A DNA stretch of 13,930 bases. It comes from JBHENC01 sp051000345. GTDB lineage: Bacteria; Acidobacteriota; Blastocatellia; Pyrinomonadales; Pyrinomonadaceae. Location of the stretch: NCBI GenBank assembly GCA_051000345.1, contig JBPCOJ010000125.1, positions 1-13,930 of the forward strand, in the 5' to 3' direction. The notes under the pieces were generated by a model. It had not been told where the DNA came from. It saw nothing but the letters and a program-made list of their open reading frames with translations, and did no database searches. A program made the position numbers and the translations under genes. Each line of letters opens with the position of its first letter. Positions within the stretch are counted from its first letter, which is position 1. Shown here in pieces: positions 8,466 to 13,552 of this stretch.

Positions 8466-8692
8466 GCTGCCCTCCGCAAAAAGCCGTCGCTTAATGATTC
8501 AACGGCGGGAAGTTGCGCGCAGGCGCGGCAAATGCGGAAGTTGACAACGCGATTCTCGACGCAATGTAGAGTGAAAATGCGCCCCGTTTTTATGAATCGC
8601 GCGCCGCATCGCAGGCAGGGATCGAGCGCGCGGTCAATGAAGTGTTCGATTTTTCGGTTGCGATGAAAATGGTTTGCGTGTATTCTCGGCAT
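8462..8692 (-). CDS. Small zinc-ribbon protein (76 aa)
   Basis: Two CxxC knuckles, C26/C29 (CLRC) and C55/C58 (CRAC), with an extra H43-C44 between them, make a plausible zinc ribbon. The rest is basic, with an N-terminal HANHFHRNRK stretch and a C-terminal FLRRAA. The ATG at 8692 has AAAGGA about seven bases upstream, and the stop overlaps the primase start (ATGA), which supports a real gene co-translated with the primase. Similar tiny zinc proteins often precede replication genes in phages, where they may bind nucleic acid or the replisome. The family is not identified and the function is open. Confidence 0.75.
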   Translation of the reverse strand: MPRIHANHFHRNRKIEHFIDRALDPCLRCGARFIKTGRIFTLHCVENRVVNFRICRACAQLPAVESLSDGFLRRAA

Positions 8693-8730
8693 GTTCAGTT
8701 CCTTTCAATCAATCAATCAGTTAGCAAAAC

Positions 8731-8764
8731 AAAGGTCGCCGAGTTCGTCGCTCGTGCGGCCTTT
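8731..8764 (-). terminator. Candidate intrinsic terminator or attenuator between HTH gene and zinc-ribbon/primase genes
   Basis: AAAGGTCGC and CGAG (8731-8743) pair with CTCG and GCGGCCTTT (8751-8764), with a seven-base loop and one bulged base. In the leftward direction the stem is followed by GTTTTGC, a short T-rich tail. It sits in the 79-base gap after the HTH stop, so it could end or attenuate transcription before the primase operon. Confidence 0.5.
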
Positions 8765-8771
8765 ATACTTT

Positions 8772-8969
8772 TCATGCGGCGCGCCGCTCATTCTTCGAGA
8801 GAAAATCCGCAACGCTTTCGGGCGAAGTCTTGTAGTTTCGTCCAACGCGCCAGCCGGAGATTTGACCGGACTCGATCAACTTGCGCGCGGTTGGCGTAGA
8901 GACGCCGATCTGTGCGGCGGTCTGCGTCGTCGTTATTTCGGGTTTGCGTTTTTCAGCATTTCTGGGCAT
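8772..8969 (-). CDS. Excisionase-type helix-turn-helix protein (65 aa)
   Basis: A compact MerR/excisionase-like winged HTH (HTH_17 type): TTTQTAAQIGVSTPTARKLIESGQI (about residues 13-37) is the recognition unit, followed by WRVGRNYKTS, the wing, and a short helix SVADFLSK. It would bind DNA as a small regulator or recombination directionality factor. No integrase is visible in the window, so a regulatory role for the adjacent primase operon is more likely. The ATG at 8969 is chosen because GGAGGT lies eight bases upstream; an in-frame start 15 bases earlier would fall on that site. It resembles the HTH protein at 12774-13037 (TAAQIG vs DAAARLG, LIESGQI vs MIEAGRL, VGRNY vs VGRDY), so the two are probably paralogues. 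Confidence 0.85.
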   Translation of the reverse strand: MPRNAEKRKPEITTTQTAAQIGVSTPTARKLIESGQISGWRVGRNYKTSPESVADFLSKNERRAA

Positions 8970-9312
8970 AGAAAATACCTCCACACAGCGGGACGTATAA
9001 TCACTCGCTGCGCATATAATTTATTGTGCTTTTTGGTTGGGCGCTGGAAGGACGGGGAAGCTTGGGGCTTTACACAAAATAGGGATTCTGCATACAATCG
9101 CAAAAGCTTACGCCTTTCCAGAGGCCAAAGCACTTGTCAAAGTTGTCAAACTAGGCAAACACAAAAGCTGAACGGTCGCGTGAATCTTTGCAGGATGGCG
9201 CGGCCTTCTGCTTTCAGGTTTCTTTATCTTTCAAGTACACACTCACAGGCTACCATGATACACTCCGTTTGGGAAGATATTCGCCGAAAATCGCTGTAAA
9301 GTGAAAGTAGGT
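8970..9312. other. 343-bp intergenic region between the two leftward gene blocks
   Basis: No gene with a credible ribosome site or composition is seen. The region is less GC-rich than its surroundings. It should hold the promoter of the HTH/primase block, but I see no near-consensus leftward promoter. A tandem TTGTCAAAG/TTGTCAAAC (about 9134-9151) could be an operator or a leftward -35 pair. A rightward promoter-like sequence (9069-9098) and a hairpin (9296-9321) are listed separately. Confidence 0.5.
9069..9098 (+). promoter_or_regulatory. Possible rightward promoter, no downstream gene
   Basis: TTTACA (9069-9074) and TACAAT (9093-9098) are separated by 18 bases. No rightward gene follows; a transcript would be antisense to the 258-residue gene or would stop at the hairpin at 9296-9321 as a short RNA of about 200 bases. 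It may equally be chance in an AT-richer gap. Confidence 0.25.
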
Positions 9313-9321
9313 TCACTTTAC
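9296..9321. terminator. Hairpin at the end of the 258-residue gene
   Basis: GTAAAGTGAA (9296-9305) is perfectly complementary to TTCACTTTAC (9312-9321), with a six-base loop. It overlaps the stop codon of the leftward gene. In the leftward direction the stem is followed by AGCGATTTTC, a weak T tract, so a terminator is possible; an operator is the alternative. Confidence 0.4.
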
Positions 9322-10089
9322 GTTTCGGGCAATTTTCCGTACTGTCCGCAAAGTAATCTGGTGAGTTCGCGCCAATTGGCGTAAAGATTCACCGGATTTT
9401 GGCGCTTTGTCGGGGTACTTTTGTGCGAGAACTTTGCTTATATCTTCCCACGAAGAATAAGGCTTCCGCACTACAACATCATGAATCGCAGTATTCAGTT
9501 CCGGTTTACTCCACTTGCTTCGCTGGCCGCGACCAACGGGCTTACCAAGACGATATTTGATGTTATCAACGGATGCTTTCCGGTGCGCTTCGATAACATC
9601 GTCGAGACTGATCGGCGCAAGTTTTAGTGCACCTAAGACCCAATATGCGCAGTCCCTTAAATGCTGCTCGGTCTCGACAACCATTACCCGCATCCAATAG
9701 TTATAGAAGACGGCGCATACTTCATCGAACCATTCCTTAATTTGTTCAGTGCTTGCGAAATACGACCGGGCAACTTCTATGGAGTGCGGCGGGACCGGTA
9801 TTCCAAGTCTGGGGTCGGGAGGCCATTCGACGACCACTCTAACCAAACGATCTGACTCAAGAAGGCGAATCCATCCGCCGAAGCGGCTTCCTTCGCCAAT
9901 GCCAAACTCTATCTCTTTAATTTGCCGCTCGGCATCGGTAGTGTTCATCGAAAGCCTCTCTGCGGCTCTACATGCGCAGGCGTCTCCGAAGTAAGCCCAA
10001 GCATGGTCAAACCATTCTCCGTAGCGCTTATGGGCGCTTACGTTGTTACCTAGCAATTCGGCTAATTCCGCTTCGTTTTGTCTTTTCAC
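9313..10089 (-). CDS. Unrecognised 258-residue protein with C-terminal HTH-like region
   Basis: No family is recognised. The N-terminal 190 residues are mixed helical and beta, with aromatic-rich stretches (WFDHAWAYFGDACACR; FYNYWMRVMVVETEQHLRD) and no transmembrane or signal segment. The last 65 residues are basic, with a helical series (SKPELNTAIHDVV, SSWEDISKVLAQKYP, SGESLRQLARTH, ITLRTVRKIARNVK) that looks like one or two helix-turn-helix units, so a DNA-binding role is plausible. The GTG start at 10089 lies immediately after the iteron array at 10104-10135, so the partner protein that binds those repeats could repress it. The ribosome site (GAGAAGCG) is weak. The lower GC and codon use differ slightly from the neighbours, which hints at a separately acquired cargo gene, possibly a defence gene or a toxin. 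Confidence 0.7.
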   Translation of the reverse strand: MKRQNEAELAELLGNNVSAHKRYGEWFDHAWAYFGDACACRAAERLSMNTTDAERQIKEIEFGIGEGSRFGGWIRLLESDRLVRVVVEWPPDPRLGIPVPPHSIEVARSYFASTEQIKEWFDEVCAVFYNYWMRVMVVETEQHLRDCAYWVLGALKLAPISLDDVIEAHRKASVDNIKYRLGKPVGRGQRSKWSKPELNTAIHDVVVRKPYSSWEDISKVLAQKYPDKAPKSGESLRQLARTHQITLRTVRKIARNVK

Positions 10090-10103
10090 AATACGCTTCT
10101 CGC

Positions 10104-10135
10104 CTATTCAGCTATCTAGCTATTCAGCCATTCAG
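10104..10135 (-). repeat. Iteron array 2: four tandem 8-bp repeats downstream of the partition genes
   Basis: On the plus strand CTATTCAG, CTATCTAG, CTATTCAG and CCATTCAG follow one another without gaps; on the minus strand the consensus is CTGAATAG. The array overlaps the last codons and stop of the small partner gene (GAATGGCTGAATAGCTAG) and ends 14 bases before the next GTG. It is the same unit as the array at 10955-10994, in opposite orientation. Likely binding sites for the ribbon-helix-helix partner. Confidence 0.85.
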
Positions 10136-10358
10136 CTAACAGGGTTTCTACTAAATCGCTAAACTCTCTCTCTTCGCCCGCAAGTCGCATCATCACGCGC
10201 CGGTGCGTGTCGCGCCGCACATAGGCAAGCGCTTGTTTATAATCCGGGTCGTCGCGCTTTGCCGGGCGCTTGCCGGTGGCGAGTGGCGGCGCGGCTTTCG
10301 GGCGTGGCTTCTCGCCTTTCTTGTGCGTGGCATCTATAAATGAATCGAACTTGCTCAC
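10116..10358 (-). CDS. Small ribbon-helix-helix-like ParA partner / centromere-binding protein (80 aa)
   Basis: The N-terminal 40 residues are basic and flexible (THKKGEKPRPKAAPP...KRPAKRDD). The C-terminal 40 (ALAYVRRDTHRRVMMRLAGEEREFSDLVETLLAEWLNS) show a short beta strand followed by two helices, the ribbon-helix-helix pattern. Such small proteins partner with ParA ATPases, bind tandem repeats at the centromere and repress the par promoter. The flexible basic tail would activate ParA, as in the ParG and omega families. The GTG at 10358 overlaps the ParA stop (GTGA) and AAGGAG lies nine bases upstream. The 3' end of the gene lies within the iterons. The exact family is not identified. Confidence 0.8.
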   Translation of the reverse strand: MSKFDSFIDATHKKGEKPRPKAAPPLATGKRPAKRDDPDYKQALAYVRRDTHRRVMMRLAGEEREFSDLVETLLAEWLNS

Positions 10359-10948
10359 CGCACTATCTCCTTACCGATGCGCTCATAGTCCGCCCATGCT
10401 TCAGCGGCGCGCGGATCATCCACGTCATACACCGGCACGCCTGCGATAACAGCCTTCTGGAAAGCGATGCGGCGGCGTATCTCGCCTTTGAACATCGGCA
10501 GTTTGCGCGCCTTCAGCATTTCCCGTGCTTCGTCGCCGTCACGATTCGGGCGCGGCGGCACGATGGTCAACAGCACGCGGTAACGATCCGCGCCGAGAGC
10601 ATCGAGCGCGCTCACGGTCTGCATGAGTGCGTGAAGCGAAAGGCCGTCCGGCGTCGTCGGAATCACAAGCAAGTCACAGCCGCCGACAAGCGTGCGCAAG
10701 TCGCCCGTCGATGGATGCGCTTCTGTGTCAATGATCGTGTGTTCGTAGTCTCGGGCGTAGCGCGCGGCCTGTCGCTCATCGGCAATCTTAAAAGGCAAAC
10801 GCCCGCGCTCCGTCCATGCCAGCGCGCTCCGGTTCTGGTCGCCGTCCAAGAGAAGCGTCGGCGCTCGCTTCTGCATGTACGCAGCCAGATGCACGGCTGT
10901 TGTGGTCTTACCGACGCCGCCCTTGAAACTTGCCACTGTAATAATCAT
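10355..10948 (-). CDS. parA: ParA-family partition ATPase (197 aa)
   Basis: A small type Ib-like ParA. The deviant Walker A motif KGGVGKTTT is at residues 9-17, the Walker A'-like LLLDGDQN at 33-40, and the Walker B-type TIIDTEAH at 71-78 (the usual DTPA is DTEA here). LLVIPTTPDGLSL at 93-105 and the DRYRVLLTIVPPRPN region at 121-135 are the conserved strand and switch segments. It would use ATP on the nucleoid to move copies of the element apart. The start is taken at ATG 10948 because MIITVASFKGGVGKTT is the family's usual N-terminus; a longer GTG start at 11008 would read through the iterons. Iterons begin seven bases upstream of the ATG, so the leader is probably autoregulated. There is no N-terminal HTH extension. 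Confidence 0.95.
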   Translation of the reverse strand: MIITVASFKGGVGKTTTAVHLAAYMQKRAPTLLLDGDQNRSALAWTERGRLPFKIADERQAARYARDYEHTIIDTEAHPSTGDLRTLVGGCDLLVIPTTPDGLSLHALMQTVSALDALGADRYRVLLTIVPPRPNRDGDEAREMLKARKLPMFKGEIRRRIAFQKAVIAGVPVYDVDDPRAAEAWADYERIGKEIVR

Positions 10949-10954
10949 GCGCGC

Positions 10955-10994
10955 CTGAATAGCTGAATAGCCGGATAGCTGAATAGTTGCATAG
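10955..10994 (+). repeat. Iteron array 1: five tandem 8-bp repeats upstream of parA
   Basis: CTGAATAG, CTGAATAG, CCGGATAG, CTGAATAG and TTGCATAG lie end to end in the leader just upstream of parA. Three copies are identical. The spacing of exactly 8 bp places sites on a constant helical register and is typical of ribbon-helix-helix binding arrays. Likely partition centromere and par operator. It is inverted relative to the array at 10104-10135. Confidence 0.9.
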
Positions 10995-11074
10995 TCGAAA
11001 AATTGCACATCGCTTCCAGAAGTTGATTTTAATTCAAAGAATCAAGCGGCGCTTTCTTTGTTCTTTCTTTGTTT

Positions 11075-11096
11075 TCCACACGCGCACGGGCGTCAT
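11075..11096. repeat. 22-bp direct repeat, copy 1
   Basis: Begins TCCACACGCGCA and ends CGGGCGTCAT; identical to the copy at 11136-11157. The two copies start 61 bp apart. The first bases form the end of a DnaA-box-like sequence. Confidence 0.95.
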
Positions 11097-11103
11097 TGAT
11101 TTT

Positions 11104-11135
11104 TACAAAGATGGCAACCGGTTGCCATCTTTGTA
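11104..11135. repeat. Perfect 32-bp palindrome
   Basis: The left arm TACAAAGATGGCAACC (11104-11119) is exactly the reverse complement of the right arm (11120-11135), with no spacer; the symmetry breaks one base further out. The RNA hairpin would have a short CCGG or ACCGGT loop. Neither side has a strong T tract, although both have a short TTTGT, so a weak bidirectional terminator for the coiled-coil gene is one possibility. Confidence 0.95.
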
Positions 11136-11157
11136 TCCACACGCGCACGGGCGTCAT
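11136..11157. repeat. 22-bp direct repeat, copy 2
   Basis: Identical to copy 1. It directly follows the palindrome and ends eight bases before the stop of the coiled-coil gene. Starts within the DnaA-box-like GTATCCACA. Confidence 0.95.
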
Positions 11158-11165
11158 ACTGCCTT

Positions 11166-11453
11166 TCATTGCCCGCCGGAGCCATTGTTGCCGCGCGCCG
11201 TGATGTAACGCTCGACGGTATTGGAAAGACGTTCCACAGAGACCGTCAGCGCGTTCTGCTGCACCGTCAAGGCTTCGAGCCGTTCATCATGGCTCTGCGC
11301 GAGCGTGACAAGATTCTGCGTAATGGAGAGTAATGTCTGCGCCGTTTCTTCGACGCGCGTAATCCGCACGCCGTCCGCTGCCTGAATATCCACAAGGCCG
11401 CTTAGTTCCTCGCGGATCAGCTGCCGGATAAGTTGCGCTTCTTCTTCGCTCAT
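11166..11453 (-). CDS. Small coiled-coil protein (95 aa)
   Basis: Unrecognised. An acidic N-terminal helix (EEEAQLIRQLIREEL) is followed by a long stretch (about 28-85) rich in L, I, V and Q/E/T/S at heptad-like spacing (VEETAQTLLSITQNLVTLA, ALTVQQNALTVSVERL), which is best explained as a coiled coil. The tail is GNNGSGGQ. No catalytic motif is visible. The ATG lies one base after the stop of the Spo11/Topo VI-A-like gene, with GAGG inside that gene's end, so the two are co-translated. It could be an oligomerisation or structural partner of the upstream protein, but nothing in the sequence shows that directly. Confidence 0.8.
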   Translation of the reverse strand: MSEEEAQLIRQLIREELSGLVDIQAADGVRITRVEETAQTLLSITQNLVTLAQSHDERLEALTVQQNALTVSVERLSNTVERYITARGNNGSGGQ

Positions 11454-11454
11454 T

Positions 11455-12777
11455 TTATGCTGCCTCTTCGATTGATTCTTTGCCTTGAAAGTTTTTGTAA
11501 AAACCTATTTGCGTAAAATATTCCCGGCTGCTGTTGTACAGCCCGCCGCCAAACTCGCGCGCATCTGCCGCTTCGGGAATCTGCTGGACGCTCAAAAAGG
11601 GTTTTTCTTTCTCAAGGCCGCCTTGAATGGCCGTCCACAGTGAAGTAAGCCGCTCATTATGGCTTGCCATTCGTGCGCTGAACTCGTCGCGGATTAAGTT
11701 GTATTCGGACTCTAAAGCATCAATTTGGTCGGCATATTGATTTATAACGGCTTGCCATGTGTTTGTAGCATATTCTTCAAAAGCGCGGCGCGCGTCGCCG
11801 ACTCGCTCTGTCAAATCGGTATCATAGTAACGCTCGACGGCCTCGCGCACGATCCGCTCGAAGGCTCCGGGCTGTAAGGCTTGCAGGGCATCTAATTCTA
11901 CCGCGCCGCTGCCGTGTCTTTTCTCAAAAGCGCTTCGGCGGCGCTCTGTTTCCTTAATCGGCGTGCGTGGCAATCTGAATAGTCTTACTTGCTCTGCCGA
12001 CAACATAAGAGGAAATACACGCATATCGACATTCGGGCGATCTTTTAAGATATTGAACTCGATCTTGCGCGCAACGGAGACGGGCATACATTTCCCGGCG
12101 GGGTCAAAGTCGCTTATGTAGAAAATGCGCGCGGGCTTCTCACTTTCAACAACGCGATTTACTACCGCGCGGCACGCTGTACTACTTAATTCTCCAAGTC
12201 CGGTCACTAGGTTGGCTTGATATTCTCCGCACAGCGGCAACAAAATATCGTTCATCGTGCTTTTCTCGCACCATATTTCAAGGTGAAACGGTTGCACGCC
12301 TTCAAAGCCGCTCATGTAATACTGCGGAGTGTCGGGGAACGGCGGCAGTTCCGGTAAACCTTCGCTTAACTCATCTCGAACAAAAACAGACGGCGCAGCG
12401 AGCGCTTCCGGCGTGTTGATTATCGCACTAGGGTTGCGGCGATCAACGAAAGCATCCGGGTCAACTAAATCCAAGTTTCGCGCATAGCCGGAGGCTTGTA
12501 CGAGTGTGTCCCAACATCTTTCCGTATTCTCGTATGGCTCGCCATTAGGCAGCATCACGGGCTGATCTTGGCTGACGATTTGGTAATGCACGCGGCGAAG
12601 ATGTACGCCGGTGGAGTAACCGAAGCGCTCCCACAATTCAGCGAACCATTGCGCAAGCGCCATGCTTCCGGGCGTGCCAACATAAAACGGATCATTCTGC
12701 GGCGCGAGTGCAATTAAGTCCGTAACCTTACAGCGCCGCTGCTTTGCTTCCGCTTTAATTGCTTCGTAATAATTCAC
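11455..12777 (-). CDS. Spo11/Topo VI-A-like protein with TOPRIM domain (440 aa), no B subunit nearby
   Basis: The central part (about 163-250) shows a TOPRIM pattern: an acidic strand end IWCEK with E171, and YISDFDPAG with D223 and D225. The 52-residue E-to-DxD spacing agrees, from memory, with archaeal topoisomerase VI A. N-terminal to it, GVHLRRVHYQIVSQ (57-70) resembles the RxxYY catalytic loop of the Spo11/Topo VI-A CAP domain, with Y65 as the candidate nucleophile. The stretch ENTERCWDTLVQASGYARNLDLVDPDAFVDRRNP and the later ELDALQALQ...REAVERYYD are further conserved-looking blocks. The C-terminal 110 residues are helical. Topo VI needs a GHKL ATPase B subunit, and none is seen here. 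It could be a 'Mini-A' type protein as reported from plasmids and phages, a TOPRIM nuclease, or a DNA resolution factor. The GTG start overlaps the HTH stop (GTGA) with AAAGG six bases upstream. Confidence 0.75.
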   Translation of the reverse strand: MNYYEAIKAEAKQRRCKVTDLIALAPQNDPFYVGTPGSMALAQWFAELWERFGYSTGVHLRRVHYQIVSQDQPVMLPNGEPYENTERCWDTLVQASGYARNLDLVDPDAFVDRRNPSAIINTPEALAAPSVFVRDELSEGLPELPPFPDTPQYYMSGFEGVQPFHLEIWCEKSTMNDILLPLCGEYQANLVTGLGELSSTACRAVVNRVVESEKPARIFYISDFDPAGKCMPVSVARKIEFNILKDRPNVDMRVFPLMLSAEQVRLFRLPRTPIKETERRRSAFEKRHGSGAVELDALQALQPGAFERIVREAVERYYDTDLTERVGDARRAFEEYATNTWQAVINQYADQIDALESEYNLIRDEFSARMASHNERLTSLWTAIQGGLEKEKPFLSVQQIPEAADAREFGGGLYNSSREYFTQIGFYKNFQGKESIEEAA

Positions 12778-13037
12778 TTCTTACCTTTCTTCTTCACAGA
12801 AGCGCCATTCTTGGCCTTTGCAGCGTTTGTAGCTGCTTTGTTTACGGTGGACACCTTACCGGGCGGCCTGCCAGCGGCTTGCTTCGGAATACTGTCGAGC
12901 GAGGCAGGCGCGATTAGGTAATCACGGCCAACCTTCTGTGCGGGCAATCTTCCAGCTTCAATCATCTTTTGCACGGCTCGAACTGTTAAGCCAAGTCGAG
13001 CGGCGGCGTCTGCTGTGGTGATAGGTGGTGCGCTCAT
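12774..13037 (-). CDS. Excisionase-type HTH protein with basic tail (87 aa)
   Basis: Residues about 5-47 are a HTH_17-type winged helix (ITTADAAARLGLTVRAVQKMIEAGRLPAQKVGRDYLIA), followed by a Lys/Ala/Pro-rich tail (52-87, ending KKKGKK) that should bind DNA non-specifically. It is a likely transcription factor for its own operon and for the divergent SWIM gene. The ATG at 13037 has no usable ribosome site, but it lies where a leftward transcript is expected to begin, so it may be leaderless. An upstream TTG at 13073 in the same frame overlaps the -35 box and is rejected. The stop overlaps the next start (GTGA). Confidence 0.85.
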   Translation of the reverse strand: MSAPPITTADAAARLGLTVRAVQKMIEAGRLPAQKVGRDYLIAPASLDSIPKQAAGRPPGKVSTVNKAATNAAKAKNGASVKKKGKK

Positions 13038-13044
13038 GCCCTGT

Positions 13045-13073
13045 ACGTTACGCCGTAAAAGTATTTTCGTCAA
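13045..13073 (-). promoter_or_regulatory. Leftward promoter of the HTH/Mini-A-like/ParA block
   Basis: On the minus strand TTGACG (13073-13068) and TAACGT (13050-13045) are 17 bases apart. The expected start point is at 13038-13037, the first base of the ATG. The -35 box lies within the palindrome CGTCTTGACG, so a bound repressor would block it. Confidence 0.6.
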
Positions 13074-13081
13074 GACGAAAG
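13052..13081 (+). repeat. Operator-like repeat, copy 1
   Basis: A 30-bp stretch starting GCCGTAAAAG and ending CGTCAAGACGAAAG, with 22 of 30 bases identical to the copy at 13108-13137. It contains the dyad TTTCGTC-AA-GACGAAA (13065-13080). It covers the leftward promoter's -35 and spacer. Confidence 0.75.
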
Positions 13082-13088
13082 ATTTATC

Positions 13089-13117
13089 TTGACACCTTTT
13101 TCGTTATGGCGTAATAT
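13089..13117 (+). promoter_or_regulatory. Rightward sigma70-type promoter of the SWIM gene
   Basis: TTGACA (13089-13094) and TAATAT (13112-13117) are separated by 17 bases, a near-consensus match. The start point would be around 13124, inside the dyad of the right operator copy. Confidence 0.8.
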
Positions 13118-13137
13118 CTTTTACGTCAAGACGAACT
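13108..13137 (+). repeat. Operator-like repeat, copy 2
   Basis: Second copy of the 30-bp stretch, sharing CGTCAAGACGAA exactly with the first. It spans the -10 box and the start point of the rightward promoter, so a protein bound here should repress the SWIM gene. The neighbouring HTH protein is the obvious candidate binder. Confidence 0.75.
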
Positions 13138-13161
13138 TATTAACGAAACGGAGACAACCAA

Positions 13162-13419
13162 ATGTTCAGCCTAGAGACAGCCAACATCGAGAAAGCAATC
13201 AACAACGCAAAGGCGCTTCATCCGAAAGTGAAGATGATCGAGTTCGGCACATACGAAGTGACGGGAAGCAAAGGCAATACCTACACCGTCAAGTGCTACC
13301 GCGCGCATGGCGAGAAGATTGTGGAATGCAATTGTGCGACGCGCGCGGGCATCGCGTGTAAACACGGGCTTGCGGCATGTTCGCTGCACATCGCAATGGC
13401 AGCACAGCGCGGCCATTAA
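13162..13419 (+). CDS. SWIM zinc-finger protein (85 aa)
   Basis: The C-terminal part has the SWIM signature CxCx7CxH: C56, C58, C66 and H68 (ECNCATRAGIACKHGL). The N-terminal part (MFSLETANIEKAI...FGTYEVTGSKGNTYTVKCY) looks like a helix followed by beta strands, as in other short SWIM proteins. SWIM domains bind zinc and are used for DNA or protein contact; in this size class no enzyme activity is known. The ATG at 13162 has GGAG eight bases upstream and lies about 38 bases after the predicted transcription start. Strong promoter and strict spacing suggest high expression, possibly as an early gene. Its strand is opposite to the HTH gene it shares a regulatory region with. Confidence 0.9.
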   Translation: MFSLETANIEKAINNAKALHPKVKMIEFGTYEVTGSKGNTYTVKCYRAHGEKIVECNCATRAGIACKHGLAACSLHIAMAAQRGH

Positions 13420-13483
13420 ACGAGCCGGAGTATTGCAAAAGTCTCGTTGGCGAGAATTTCGCAACATTTCGTAGACACGAAAA

Positions 13484-13517
13484 AGGCTAGGGAAGCGCTC
13501 GAACGCCTCTCTAGCCT
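13484..13517. terminator. Long hairpin between SWIM gene and next gene
   Basis: AGGCTAGGGAAGCG (13484-13497) pairs with CGCCTCTCTAGCCT (13504-13517) over 14 positions with one mismatch and one G-U pair, loop CTCGAA. Leftward, the stem is followed by TTTTTCG, a fair intrinsic terminator; rightward there is no T tract, so on the rightward transcript it may be a leader or processing structure. The rest of the 133-base gap shows only a minor stem CTCGTTGGCGAG (13443-13454). Confidence 0.6.
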
Positions 13518-13552
13518 CCAACCTTCAATCATTCAAAGAAAGGTCTTAGATT

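Larger units (their letters stand above)
11020..11165. other. Repeat-rich gap: candidate origin or resolution site
   Basis: This 146-bp gap lies between the coiled-coil gene and the parA leader. It holds a tandem 11-bp repeat CTTTCTTTGTT (11052-11062, 11063-11073), two 22-bp direct repeats (11075-11096, 11136-11157) and, between them, a perfect 32-bp palindrome (11104-11135). TTTTCCACA (11072-11080) and GTATCCACA (11133-11141) each differ from the DnaA-box consensus TTATNCACA by one base. No gene is seen. A plasmid-type origin next to the partition genes is the most natural reading; a terminator, operator or recombination site is also possible. Confidence 0.5.

Noticed and set aside
8777..8788. 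Palindrome GCGGCGCGCCGC as a regulatory site
   Set aside because: It lies in the coding end of the HTH gene (Arg-Arg-Ala-Ala codons), and GCGC-rich palindromes are common throughout this window.
8691..9299. Rightward open frame of 202 codons
   Set aside because: It is opposite the HTH gene and the gap, with no ribosome site, and its composition (Ser/Arg/Cys-rich) looks like a shadow frame.
10355..11008. Longer ParA from GTG at 11008
   Set aside because: The extra 20 residues are translated iterons; the conserved ParA N-terminus starts at the ATG at 10948.
11075..11157. CRISPR array
   Set aside because: Only two repeats with a palindrome as the sole 'spacer', and no cas gene; a repeat-flanked palindrome is the simpler reading.
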